Of a stretch of DNA of 64,000 nucleotides, positions 1-7,900 are shown piece by piece. The stretch lies in NCBI RefSeq assembly GCF_000716435.1, contig NZ_JNWO01000015.1, positions 467,617 to 531,616 on the forward strand, written 5' to 3'. The notes under the pieces are model-generated. The model did no database searches. It was not told the origin of the DNA and saw nothing but the letters and a program-made list of their open reading frames with translations. The position numbers and the translations under genes are program-made. Position 1 is the stretch's first letter. Every line of letters starts with the position of its first letter. Source of the DNA: Streptomyces xylophagus (GTDB lineage Bacteria; Actinomycetota; Actinomycetes; Streptomycetales; Streptomycetaceae).

Positions 1-335
1 TCTCGGTCCACCGGGAGACGGGCGACCGCAACGGCGAGGCCGCCGCCCTGGACAGCCTCGGCTACGCCTACCACCATCTGCACGACCACGACCGGGCGTT
101 GGAGTGCTACGAGCAGGCGCTGCGGCTGTACCGCGAGATCCGGGACCGCTACCTGGAGGCCGACACCCTGGCGCACATCGGCGACACCCACCGCGCGGCC
201 CAGCAGGACACGCGGGCCGCGCTCGCCTGGCGTGAGGCACTCGGCATCCTCGACGAGATCGGCCACCCGGACGCCGAGCACGTCCGCCGCAGGCTGACGG
301 AGCTCACTGAACCCGATCGGTCCCGGCGCCAGTAA
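1..335 (+). CDS. C-terminal end of a TPR-repeat protein, AfsR/NB-ARC regulator type (partial)
   Basis: The reading frame is open from the left edge (frame of base 3) to the TAA at 333-335, so only the last ~110 codons are present. The residues form tetratricopeptide repeats: a helix pair around LGYAYHHLHDHDRALECYEQ, followed by YREIRDRYLEADTLAHIGDT and a shorter last repeat. The pattern of about 40-residue repeats with the 'DRYLEADTL..IGD' signature is typical of the C-terminal TPR block of AfsR/SARP and NB-ARC regulators of Streptomyces, where it mediates protein contacts. The catalytic or DNA-binding part lies outside the window, so the exact family cannot be fixed. Confidence 0.75.
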   Translation, partial: SVHRETGDRNGEAAALDSLGYAYHHLHDHDRALECYEQALRLYREIRDRYLEADTLAHIGDTHRAAQQDTRAALAWREALGILDEIGHPDAEHVRRRLTELTEPDRSRRQ

Positions 336-431
336 ATCGTCAGCGTTCTGAAAGCGGGCCTTGCCTACGCTCCCCGCTCCGCTCCACCCGGAGCCGGAGG
401 CGCGTACGGCATTCCCCTTCAGGACTGGAAC

Positions 432-971
432 ATGACCCCCACCACTTCCGCGGACCTCCCCACGGCCGCGCACCGGAACCAGCTGCTGCACACCCTGATG
501 TCCGACCACGCGAAGGCACTGCTCGCCTACGCCGACAAGCTGCTGAACGACCGTCACACGGCGGAGGACATCGTCCAGGAGACCCTCATCCGCGCCTGGC
601 CGCACGCGGAACGCCTCTACAGCACCGAGGGCTCGGTACGCGGCTGGCTCCTCACCGTGACCCGCAACCTCGTCGTCGACCGGATGCGCAGCGCCGTCGC
701 CCGCCACGAGACCATCGGCGCCGAGGACCGGGACGTGCCCCTGCCCGACCACTCCGGCGCCGTACTGGCCTCGGTGGAGGCGACCGGCCTGCTGCGGCGG
801 CTGTCCCACGAGCACCGGGAGGTCCTGCTGCACACGTATCTGTGCGGCCGGACCGTGCAGGAGACGGCGCGCATCCTCGGCATACCGGCGGGCACCGTCA
901 AGTCCCGCCGGCACTACGCCCTGAACATCCTGCGCACCGAGGCCGGCAGGGGAGTCACGCCGGGACGGTGA
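432..971 (+). CDS. ECF RNA polymerase sigma factor
   Basis: A 179-residue sigma-70 family protein of ECF size with only regions 2 and 4. Region 2 (about residues 22-92) contains the 'HTAEDIVQETLIRAW' core-binding helix and the 'VRGWLLTVTRNLVVDRMR' -10 recognition helix. Region 4 (about 113-170) contains the HTH 'TVQETARILGIPAGTVKSR'. No anti-sigma gene is adjacent. The gene lies at the head of a type VII secretion locus, and four promoters within 10 kb share an ECF-type consensus, so this factor is the obvious candidate to read them (inference). Its own upstream region (336-431) lacks that consensus. Its 3' end overlaps the convergent LysM gene by 17 bases. Confidence 0.9.
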   Translation: MTPTTSADLPTAAHRNQLLHTLMSDHAKALLAYADKLLNDRHTAEDIVQETLIRAWPHAERLYSTEGSVRGWLLTVTRNLVVDRMRSAVARHETIGAEDRDVPLPDHSGAVLASVEATGLLRRLSHEHREVLLHTYLCGRTVQETARILGIPAGTVKSRRHYALNILRTEAGRGVTPGR

Positions 972-2418
972 GCCGTACATCGAGCACCGGGATGTCGACA
1001 TGGCCGTCGGCGTCGGTGTGCCAGCGCCAGTGCGCGCCGTTCGCCTCGCCGTAGACCAGGCCGGTCCAGCCGGCGCCGCCCGGGCCGCACAGGGCGGCCA
1101 GTTCGGCGGCCTCCCGCGCGCCCGGAGTTCCGGCCACCACGACCAGTCCCCGCACCGTCCGACGCGACGCGCCGGCCCGCACCGTCCCCCGCCCCGCGAC
1201 GGGCGCCACCGGAGCGGGGGCGTCGACCCGGGGAAGCTCCCGCAGCTCCGTCGGCACGGTGAGCGGCAGGGCGCTGTCCGCCCCGCGCAGCACGGTCACC
1301 GGAGTGTCCGGCCGGGTGCGCGCGATCTCCGCCAGCAGGTTCTGTACGACGTCCCGGGCCACGGCCTGGTCACCGCTCACGGTGAGGACGCCGTCCAGCC
1401 GGCTGAGATCCACGAACACGGGCTCGCCGTCGGCGTCCGTGCCCGCCCGGACCAGGCAGGCCGCGGCGATCGAGTCCTGTGCGGACTGCGAGGCCGGGCC
1501 GCTGTCGTTGCCGGGGGTCAGCCAGCCGGCGGCGGCCGCGGCGGGGCGGCGCCAGCGGGTGCTGTCGATGTTCGTCCACGGCGCGTCGACCGTGTCGGAG
1601 GCCGTCAGCCACACCGTCACACCGGAGCCGTCGACGCGCAGGGCGTGCACCGGCCGTTCGGGCTGCTGCCTGCCGGGCCCGAACTCGCCGAGGGCGCCGT
1701 AGGCGCGGCGTACCGACTCCGCGTCGGTCGCGAACCGGCGGCCTGTCGCCCGGCGCAGCGCCAGTCGACGGCTGCGCCGCATCGGCTCGCCCAGCCTCCA
1801 CACGGCACGCCGTACGGCGCCGTACGCGGTGCGCACCTTCCGCCTGCCCACGATGCCCGCGGTGATCAGGGCGAGCAGGATCGCGCCGAGCACCGCGACG
1901 GCGGCGGCCAGCGGGAACGTGAACGCCGCGGACTGCCCGGTGCTCGGCGCGGCCGACTGCTGTCCCGAACTCGGGGCGGCGGAGGCGGAGTTCTGGCTCC
2001 CGGTGTCCCGGGCCAGCTGGACGTCGGGCCCCGAGGCGTCCTGCGGCAGCCGCAGGATCCAGCCGGGGTGCAACTGGTCGTCCGCGCTGTTCAGCGCCCC
2101 GCCGTCCTTCTGCGCCTGACCGCGGTTGACCGCGAGGATCTCGCCGGCCCGCGAGGCGTCGCCCAGGGTGGACGTGGCGATCGACTGCAGGGTGGCGAGC
2201 TGCCCGCCCGTCTGCGCCGGGTCCGGGACCACGAACACCTTGATCAGGTCGTCGGCAGCGGGTGCCGCGCTCGCGGCGGCGGCACCGCCGAGCGCCATGA
2301 GACACGCCGCCAGCAGTGCCGCCAGGGTGTGCAGGAGCGTCCGTGGCAGGCGGTGCGCCCTGTCGGTCGCCGGCCTGTGCTCGGGCCTCGTGCCCGTGCC
2401 GTTGCTCATCGTGTCCAC
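955..2418 (-). CDS. LysM-like membrane protein of the T7SS locus
   Basis: A 487-residue protein starting at GTG 2418 behind a GGAGGG ribosome-binding site; an in-frame ATG at 2409 is the alternative. Residues ~27-52 are a signal or anchor segment. Residues ~55-130 resemble a degenerate LysM module (LQSIATSTLGD...LHPGWILRLP). A Ser/Gln-rich linker and one transmembrane helix (~168-192) follow, then a ~290-residue basic-start cytoplasmic region containing VFVDLSRLDGVLTVSGDQAV. That last segment resembles the C-terminal part of LysM membrane proteins common near Streptomyces ESX loci, with no known activity. It has its own ECF-type promoter (2450-2478), divergent from the T7SS substrate gene. 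A wall-anchoring or scaffold role is inference. Confidence 0.7.
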   Translation of the reverse strand: MDTMSNGTGTRPEHRPATDRAHRLPRTLLHTLAALLAACLMALGGAAAASAAPAADDLIKVFVVPDPAQTGGQLATLQSIATSTLGDASRAGEILAVNRGQAQKDGGALNSADDQLHPGWILRLPQDASGPDVQLARDTGSQNSASAAPSSGQQSAAPSTGQSAAFTFPLAAAVAVLGAILLALITAGIVGRRKVRTAYGAVRRAVWRLGEPMRRSRRLALRRATGRRFATDAESVRRAYGALGEFGPGRQQPERPVHALRVDGSGVTVWLTASDTVDAPWTNIDSTRWRRPAAAAAGWLTPGNDSGPASQSAQDSIAAACLVRAGTDADGEPVFVDLSRLDGVLTVSGDQAVARDVVQNLLAEIARTRPDTPVTVLRGADSALPLTVPTELRELPRVDAPAPVAPVAGRGTVRAGASRRTVRGLVVVAGTPGAREAAELAALCGPGGAGWTGLVYGEANGAHWRWHTDADGHVDIPVLDVRLTVPA

Positions 2419-2449
2419 CCATGCCCTCCGAGGTTCCGTTGCACCGACT

Positions 2450-2478
2450 ACACGGAGCGGCCCGGGGAGAACGTTCGA
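2450..2478 (-). promoter_or_regulatory. ECF-type promoter of the LysM gene
   Basis: On the minus strand the -35 block TCGAACGTTC (2478-2469) is followed after exactly 14 bases by CGTGT (2454-2450). The same spacing and blocks occur at three other starts in this locus. The ATG/GTG region lies about 30 bases downstream. Confidence 0.6.
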
Positions 2479-2505
2479 TGTGAAGTCGCCGGAAGCTTTT
2501 TGGAC

Positions 2506-2593
2506 TTGGCGAGAGCGCGCGACGCCAACACGCTCGAACCTTTCGGAAGTTGGCGAGCACGCGCGACGCGAACTCGCTTGAACCTTTCACGAC
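2506..2593 (+). repeat. 44-bp imperfect tandem duplication carrying two -35-like elements
   Basis: Two adjacent 44-base units, 2506-2549 and 2550-2593, match at about 35 of 44 positions. Each contains TTGGCGAG, then CGCGCGACGC, then GAACCTTTC. Only the downstream copy is followed by the CGTGT -10-like block at the right spacing, so the upstream copy is a promoter relic or an extra sigma or activator contact site. Confidence 0.75.
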
Positions 2594-2606
2594 ACCGACC
2601 CCGTGT
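2578..2606 (+). promoter_or_regulatory. ECF-type promoter of the T7SS substrate operon
   Basis: TTGAACCTTT (2578-2587), a 14-base spacer and CGTGT (2602-2606) sit 44 bases upstream of the ATG at 2650. This is the same arrangement as at 2450-2478, 10464-10492 and 10498-10526. Confidence 0.6.
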
Positions 2607-2649
2607 ACCTGGCGACCACACGTCACAGGCAGCGCACCGGGGGATCGCA

Positions 2650-4473
2650 ATGGCACGTCGGCACTCCAGGCCCGAGGACTTCCAGCTCGTCGGCATGGAC
2701 TCGGACCCGACACCCGGCGACCCCGACCTGATCCAGGGCGTGATGAAGCGCTACCGCGACATCGGCGACGCCGCGGAGAAGGCGCTGAACGTCCTGAAGA
2801 AGGACGGCACGATCTCGCAGGGCCGCGGTTCGGCGATGGACGCGCTGAAGAACAAGATCGGCGACGATCTCCCGGACAAGCTGAGCAAGACCGTGACGTC
2901 CTACCACGACGCCGCCCAGGCCTACAGCGACTACATGCCGCGGCTGCGCGAGGCCCAGGACACCTTCGATCGGGCCGTGGACCAGGCGCAGTCCGCCGCA
3001 CCGCAGGCGAACCAGACGCCCAAGGAACTCGGCGCGAATCCGACCGACGCGGAGAAGTCGGCGGCGCGCAGCACCCAGGACGCCATCGACGCCGGCAAGG
3101 CCCAACTGGGCGCGGCCAGAAGCCTGGCCGAACAGGCCAGAACGCTGCGGGAGAGTGCGCAGCGACAGTGTGCCGACGTGCTGGACCGGGCCGCGCAGGA
3201 GGCGATTCCGGAGCGGAACATCTTCCAGAAGATCGCCGACTTCTTCAAGGACTTCCCGTTCGTCCAGATCCTGCTCGCCGCCCTCGTCGCCGTCGTGGCC
3301 GTGTTCTTCCCGGTCGTCGGCGCGCTGCTCGGCGGGGCGCTGTTCGTGTTCAACCAAGTCGTCGCCAGCCAGACCGGGGGTATCAAAGCCGGCGACTTCA
3401 TCCTCGGTCTGATCGGGATCGTCCCCGGCGGCGCCCTGCTGAAGCTGGGCGGCAAGGCCGTCCAGGCGATCGCCCCGGCCGCCGTGGCCGCCGTGAAGAG
3501 CTCCGGGTTCATCACCAAGACCGCCGGGACGATCACCAAGGTCGGTGAGTCCCTCACCAACAGCAAGATCGTCAGCGGTGTCCTCGCCAACCCGATCGGC
3601 AAGGTCGCCACGGAGGTCACCGGCAAGTTCCTGACCAACTCGGCGCTGGAAGCGGCCGGGAAGGCGGCCAACGGCGACCAGATCACCGCCGCGGGCGTGT
3701 TCGCCGGAGCCGCCGCCGGTGCCGTGGCCGGCGTCGCCTTCAAGGGCGGCATCGGCGCGATCGGCAAGCGGCGCGGGAACCCCGTCGTGGAGGAGGGCAA
3801 GGGCGGCCGGTTCGGCGATACTTCAGAACCCGCCGCCGCGGACACCGTGGGCAAGCGGGCGTCCGACCAGCTCGGCAACTTCGTCGAGGAAGGCGCGACC
3901 CTCGGCACGAAGATCGGAGTCGGCGTCGCCCAGGGCGGCGACCTCAACGAGGTGGCGGCCGGTGAGATCGCCAACTCCGCGTCGAAGCTGGCCGTCGGAC
4001 CGGTCGGCACGGCGGGCCTCGGCCGCGCGGTCGACAGCCTCACCGACAAGATCCCGATCAAGGGCCAGGTCAGGCCGGCACCCGCGGTGCCGAACGCGCC
4101 CGCACCCCCGCCTCCGCCGCCGGCACCCGTCGTACCCCCGAGGCCTCCGGTCGCGGTCGAGCCCGCGAATGTGCCGCTGCCGGATTCACCGACCCGCCCG
4201 GTGCCCCCGCCGCTGGCGCCGACGCGTCCGGCACCGGTGGACCCCGCGAATGTCCCGTTGCCGGACTCGCCCACCCGCCCGGCACCGGCGACCCCGGTGG
4301 ACCCCGCCAACGTGCCGCTGCCGCCCTCGCCCACCACCACGGGACGGCCCGCCGTCCCGCCGATCAACACCTCCGACGCGCAGGCGAACGGCGATACCGG
4401 CTCCGCGTCACCGTCGTCCGACGGCTTCGTCACCGCACCGACGAGCCCCACGGACACCGGCAACGGCAGCTAG
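2650..4473 (+). CDS. Large candidate T7SS substrate with hydrophobic core and Pro-rich tail repeats
   Basis: A 607-residue protein starting at ATG 2650; the frame is open far upstream, but this is the first start behind the promoter. Residues 1-195 are charged, Ala/Gln-rich and predicted helical (VMKRYRDIGDAAEKALNVL...; SYHDAAQAYSDYMPRLREA), as in long WXG/LXG-like N-termini of T7SS substrates. Residues ~204-236 and ~247-268 are strongly hydrophobic, and ~345-375 is a Gly/Ala-rich hydrophobic stretch, resembling membrane-inserting regions. Residues ~473-580 are Pro-rich and hold three copies of PANVPLP(D/P)SPT. No signal peptide or known toxin domain is visible. It precedes a WXG100 gene and the EssC-like ATPase, so secretion by that system is likely. 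Function is unknown. Confidence 0.7.
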   Translation: MARRHSRPEDFQLVGMDSDPTPGDPDLIQGVMKRYRDIGDAAEKALNVLKKDGTISQGRGSAMDALKNKIGDDLPDKLSKTVTSYHDAAQAYSDYMPRLREAQDTFDRAVDQAQSAAPQANQTPKELGANPTDAEKSAARSTQDAIDAGKAQLGAARSLAEQARTLRESAQRQCADVLDRAAQEAIPERNIFQKIADFFKDFPFVQILLAALVAVVAVFFPVVGALLGGALFVFNQVVASQTGGIKAGDFILGLIGIVPGGALLKLGGKAVQAIAPAAVAAVKSSGFITKTAGTITKVGESLTNSKIVSGVLANPIGKVATEVTGKFLTNSALEAAGKAANGDQITAAGVFAGAAAGAVAGVAFKGGIGAIGKRRGNPVVEEGKGGRFGDTSEPAAADTVGKRASDQLGNFVEEGATLGTKIGVGVAQGGDLNEVAAGEIANSASKLAVGPVGTAGLGRAVDSLTDKIPIKGQVRPAPAVPNAPAPPPPPPAPVVPPRPPVAVEPANVPLPDSPTRPVPPPLAPTRPAPVDPANVPLPDSPTRPAPATPVDPANVPLPPSPTTTGRPAVPPINTSDAQANGDTGSASPSSDGFVTAPTSPTDTGNGS

Positions 4474-4545
4474 CTGTTCGCACACCCAGACCTCCATCCC
4501 CGAAGGGATGGACCGCACCACCAACAACCAGCAAGGAGTACTCCC

Positions 4546-4839
4546 ATGCCCAACTACGCCGTCAACTCGGACACCACCGCGTCCACTTCGCAGGCGCTCC
4601 TCAACGACTTCTCCCAGCTCCAGGACAAGCTCAACGAGGTCAAGGGCAAGATCTCCACCCTGCTCGCCGACGGCTACAGCACGCCGGCCGCCCAGCAGAA
4701 GTTCTCGCCGTTCTTCGACGAGTTCGCCAAGGGCTTCGACCAGGTCAACCAGGGTCTGCAGGGCATCGGCCAGTACGTGAAGGCGGTCGGCGAGGCCTTC
4801 GACCAGACCGACAACCAGCTCGGCTCCAACCTCGGCTGA
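4546..4839 (+). CDS. WXG100-family protein (EsxA-like)
   Basis: 97 residues, the usual WXG100 length, with a helix-turn-helix hairpin profile. The canonical Trp-X-Gly turn is replaced by DGYSTP at about residues 43-48, which is a noted deviation. A strong ribosome-binding site (AGCAAGGAG) precedes the ATG. It lies 72 bases after the large substrate gene and 66 bases before the ATPase gene, in the position expected of the small secreted partner that the ATPase recognises. The C-terminus (NQLGSNLG) carries no clear YxxxD/E export signal. A small inverted repeat (CATCCC..GGGATG) lies in the 4474-4545 spacer. Confidence 0.8.
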   Translation: MPNYAVNSDTTASTSQALLNDFSQLQDKLNEVKGKISTLLADGYSTPAAQQKFSPFFDEFAKGFDQVNQGLQGIGQYVKAVGEAFDQTDNQLGSNLG

Positions 4840-4905
4840 TCCACCGGCCCGGCCCGTCGCCACGGCGGGCGGTGCTGTACCTCCACACCAGAAGGATGAT
4901 GAGCA

Positions 4906-7900
4906 GTGCGATTGACCGTCAGCGTTCGTGATCCGCAGGTCGAGGGGGTGTCCACCACCGTCGCCGTGGAAACCGAACCCTCCGCGCAGGCGGGCCGGTT
5001 GGCAGCCGAGCTGGCACGCGCCGTCGGGTATGCGGGGGTGGCGGCGGGGGAGCCGCCCCTCTACATCGGCCCGACGCCCGTCGAACCGCACACCACCCTT
5101 CAGGCGGCCGGTGTGCGGGACGGCATGGACCTCGGACTCGGCGCTCCCGTGCCCCGGGAGCCCGAGCCCGAGGGCCGCACCGAGGTCCGCGTGGTCTCGG
5201 GACCGGGCGCCGGAACCGTCTTCCGGCTCGTCCCGGGCGACTACGACATCGGCAGCGGCCCGGTGTGCCGCGTCCGCCTCGCCGAGGGCACGCCGGCCCT
5301 CGCGGCCCGGGTCCGGGTCCGGCTCGACGGCAGCGCCCAACTCCTCCTCACCGACGGGGCGTTGCTCGACGGCAAGCCCGCACCGGCGCCGTCCCCGTGG
5401 CGGGAGGGCAGCCAACTGGCCGTCGGCGACATCCTGTTGGAGCTGACCTCGCAGCAGACGGCCCGCGCTCCGCTGACCCCGGCGCAGGACGGTCTCGGCC
5501 TGGAGTTCAACCGGCCGCCGAGGTTCCTGCCGCCCGCCGCGGGCGCCAAGTTCCGGCTGCCGACCCCGCCGGTCAAGCCCGACAAGCGGCCCATCCCGCT
5601 GCTGCCGATCCTGCTGGTGCCCGCGGCCAGCGCCGTGGTCGCCATCTTCGTCACGCACCGCTGGTCCTTCGTCTTCATCGCGCTGCTCTCCCCGATCGCC
5701 GCCCTCATCACCCAGTTCGGCGGCCGCAAGCAGGCGATGCTCAAGTACCTCGAGAAGAAAGAGGAGTACGAGCAGACGCTGGCCCGGCTCCGCGCCGACA
5801 TCGACGCCGCCGTCCTCGGGGAACAGCACAACCTTCGCCTCTCCCTGCCCGATCCGGCCACCCTGCTCCAGATGGCGGTCCAGCCCTCGGAGCGGCTGTG
5901 GGAACGCCGGTGGCAGGACCCCGACTTCCTCTCCGTACGCGTCGGCACCGCCGATCTGCCCTCGTCCATCAGCGTCGACGACCCGGACCAGGACGAGCAC
6001 CGGCGCTCCACCGTGCCGACGCTGAACCAGGTGCCCGTCAACGTGGCGCTGCGCAGGGCCGGAGTCGCGGGTGTCGCCGGACCGGGCGCGACCCGGCTGG
6101 CCGGCTGGCTGGCCGCCCAGGCCGCCGCCCTGCACAGCCCCACCGACCTGCGCCTCGTCGTCCTCGCCGGACCGGACGGTGAACGCGACTGGTCCTGGAT
6201 CCGCTGGCTGCCCCACACCCAGGCGCAGGGCGAGGACGCCTACGCCCTGATCGGCTCCACCGCCGAGTCCCTGGCCCGGCGCATCGGCGAACTCGGCCAG
6301 CTCGTGGCCTCCCGTGTCGCGGCCGGATCCGACCTCATCCGGGGTGGAGCGAACGGCTACCCCGACATCCTCGTCGTCCTCGAACAGGCGCGCCGCGCAC
6401 GCTCGTTGCCCGGCGTGATCGCCCTGCTGCGCGACGGCCCCTCCGTGGGCGTCCACACCATCTGTATCGACCGCGAGGAGCGACTCCTCCCCGAGGAGTG
6501 CGGCGCCGTCGTCGTCACCGAGGCGGGCGCCTCCACCTCCCGGGTGCGCACCGGCTCCGGCGCCGCGCTGGAGAACGTCCGCAGCGACTCGCCCGAGTCC
6601 GACTGGTACGAGCACTTCGCCCGCGCCCTGGCCCCCCTGCGCGGCGTCGGCGACAGCGACGAGAGCGCACTCCCGGGCGCCGTACGCCTGTTGGACCTGC
6701 TGAAGGTCGAACCGCCCACCGCCGAGGCCGTGGTGGCCGGCTGGTCGCTCGGCGGCCGTAGCACCCGGGCCGTCCTCGGGATCGGCTACGACGGTGAGTT
6801 CGCCGTCGACCTGGTGCGCGACGGCCCGCACGCGCTGATCGCCGGTACCACCGGGTCCGGCAAGTCCGAGCTGCTGCAGACCCTGGTCGCCACCCTCGCG
6901 GTGGTCAACCGGCCCGACGAGATGACCTTCGTGCTCGTCGACTACAAGGGCGGCAGCGCCTTCGCCGAATGCGCCGACCTGCCGCACACCGTCGGCCTGG
7001 TTACCGACCTCGACACCCGGCTCGTGGAACGGGCGTTGGTCTCCCTCGGTGCCGAACTGCGGCGCAGGGAGACCCAGTTGGCGCAGGCGGGCGCCAAGGA
7101 CATCGAGGACTACCTCGACAAGCGCTCGCGCGGCGGCAACGTACTGCCTCCGCTGCCCCGACTCCTCCTGGTCGTCGACGAGTTCGCGTCCATGGTGCGC
7201 GAACTGCCCGACTTCATCTCGGGGTTGGTCAACATCGCCCAGCGCGGCCGGTCCCTCGGCATCCACATGGTGCTCGCCACCCAGCGCCCCGGCGGCGCGG
7301 TCACCCCGGACATCCGCGCCAACACCAACCTGCGCATCGCGCTGCGCACCACCGACACCTCCGAGAGCCGGGACATCATCGACGCGCCCGACTCCGGTGA
7401 GATCTCGCCGACCAACCCCGGCCGCGCCTACGCCCGGCTCGGCCCGTCGGCCCTGCTGCCCTTCCAGTCCGGCCGCGTGGGTGGTCGTAGGCCCGGTGGT
7501 CAGCCCGCCGAGGGAACCGAAGTGATCGTCCGCGCCGAGCCGGTGACCTGGCAGAACCTCGGCGGCCCGCTGCCGAGCGCCCGCTCCCGCGGTGGCTCCT
7601 CGGCGGCGCAGACCGAGGCCGTCACCGACCTCGCCGTGCTCACCGGAGCCATCGCCCAGGCGGCCCGGCTCGCGGACGTACCGCGCCAGCCGAGCCCCTG
7701 GCTGCCGCCCCTGCCCGCCCTGCTCCCCTGGACGGCACCGCCCTCGCCCAAGCCCACCGCCGAACGCGAGGCGGCCCTGCCCGCCGTCGAGTACGGCATG
7801 GTCGACCTGCCCGCACAGCAGACCCGTACCGCGCTGGTCCTCGACCTCGACCGGGCCGGCCATCTGCACATCGTCGGCTCGCCCCGCAGCGGCCGCTCCC

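Noticed and set aside
2506..2593. The tandem repeat considered as a short CRISPR-like array.
   Set aside because: There are only two abutting imperfect units with no spacers and no cas genes; it is a duplicated promoter segment.
1000..2649. A plus-strand frame continuous with the T7SS substrate gene, extending it by 550 codons upstream.
   Set aside because: It is antisense to the LysM membrane protein, shows no domain, and the promoter and first sensible start lie at 2578-2650.
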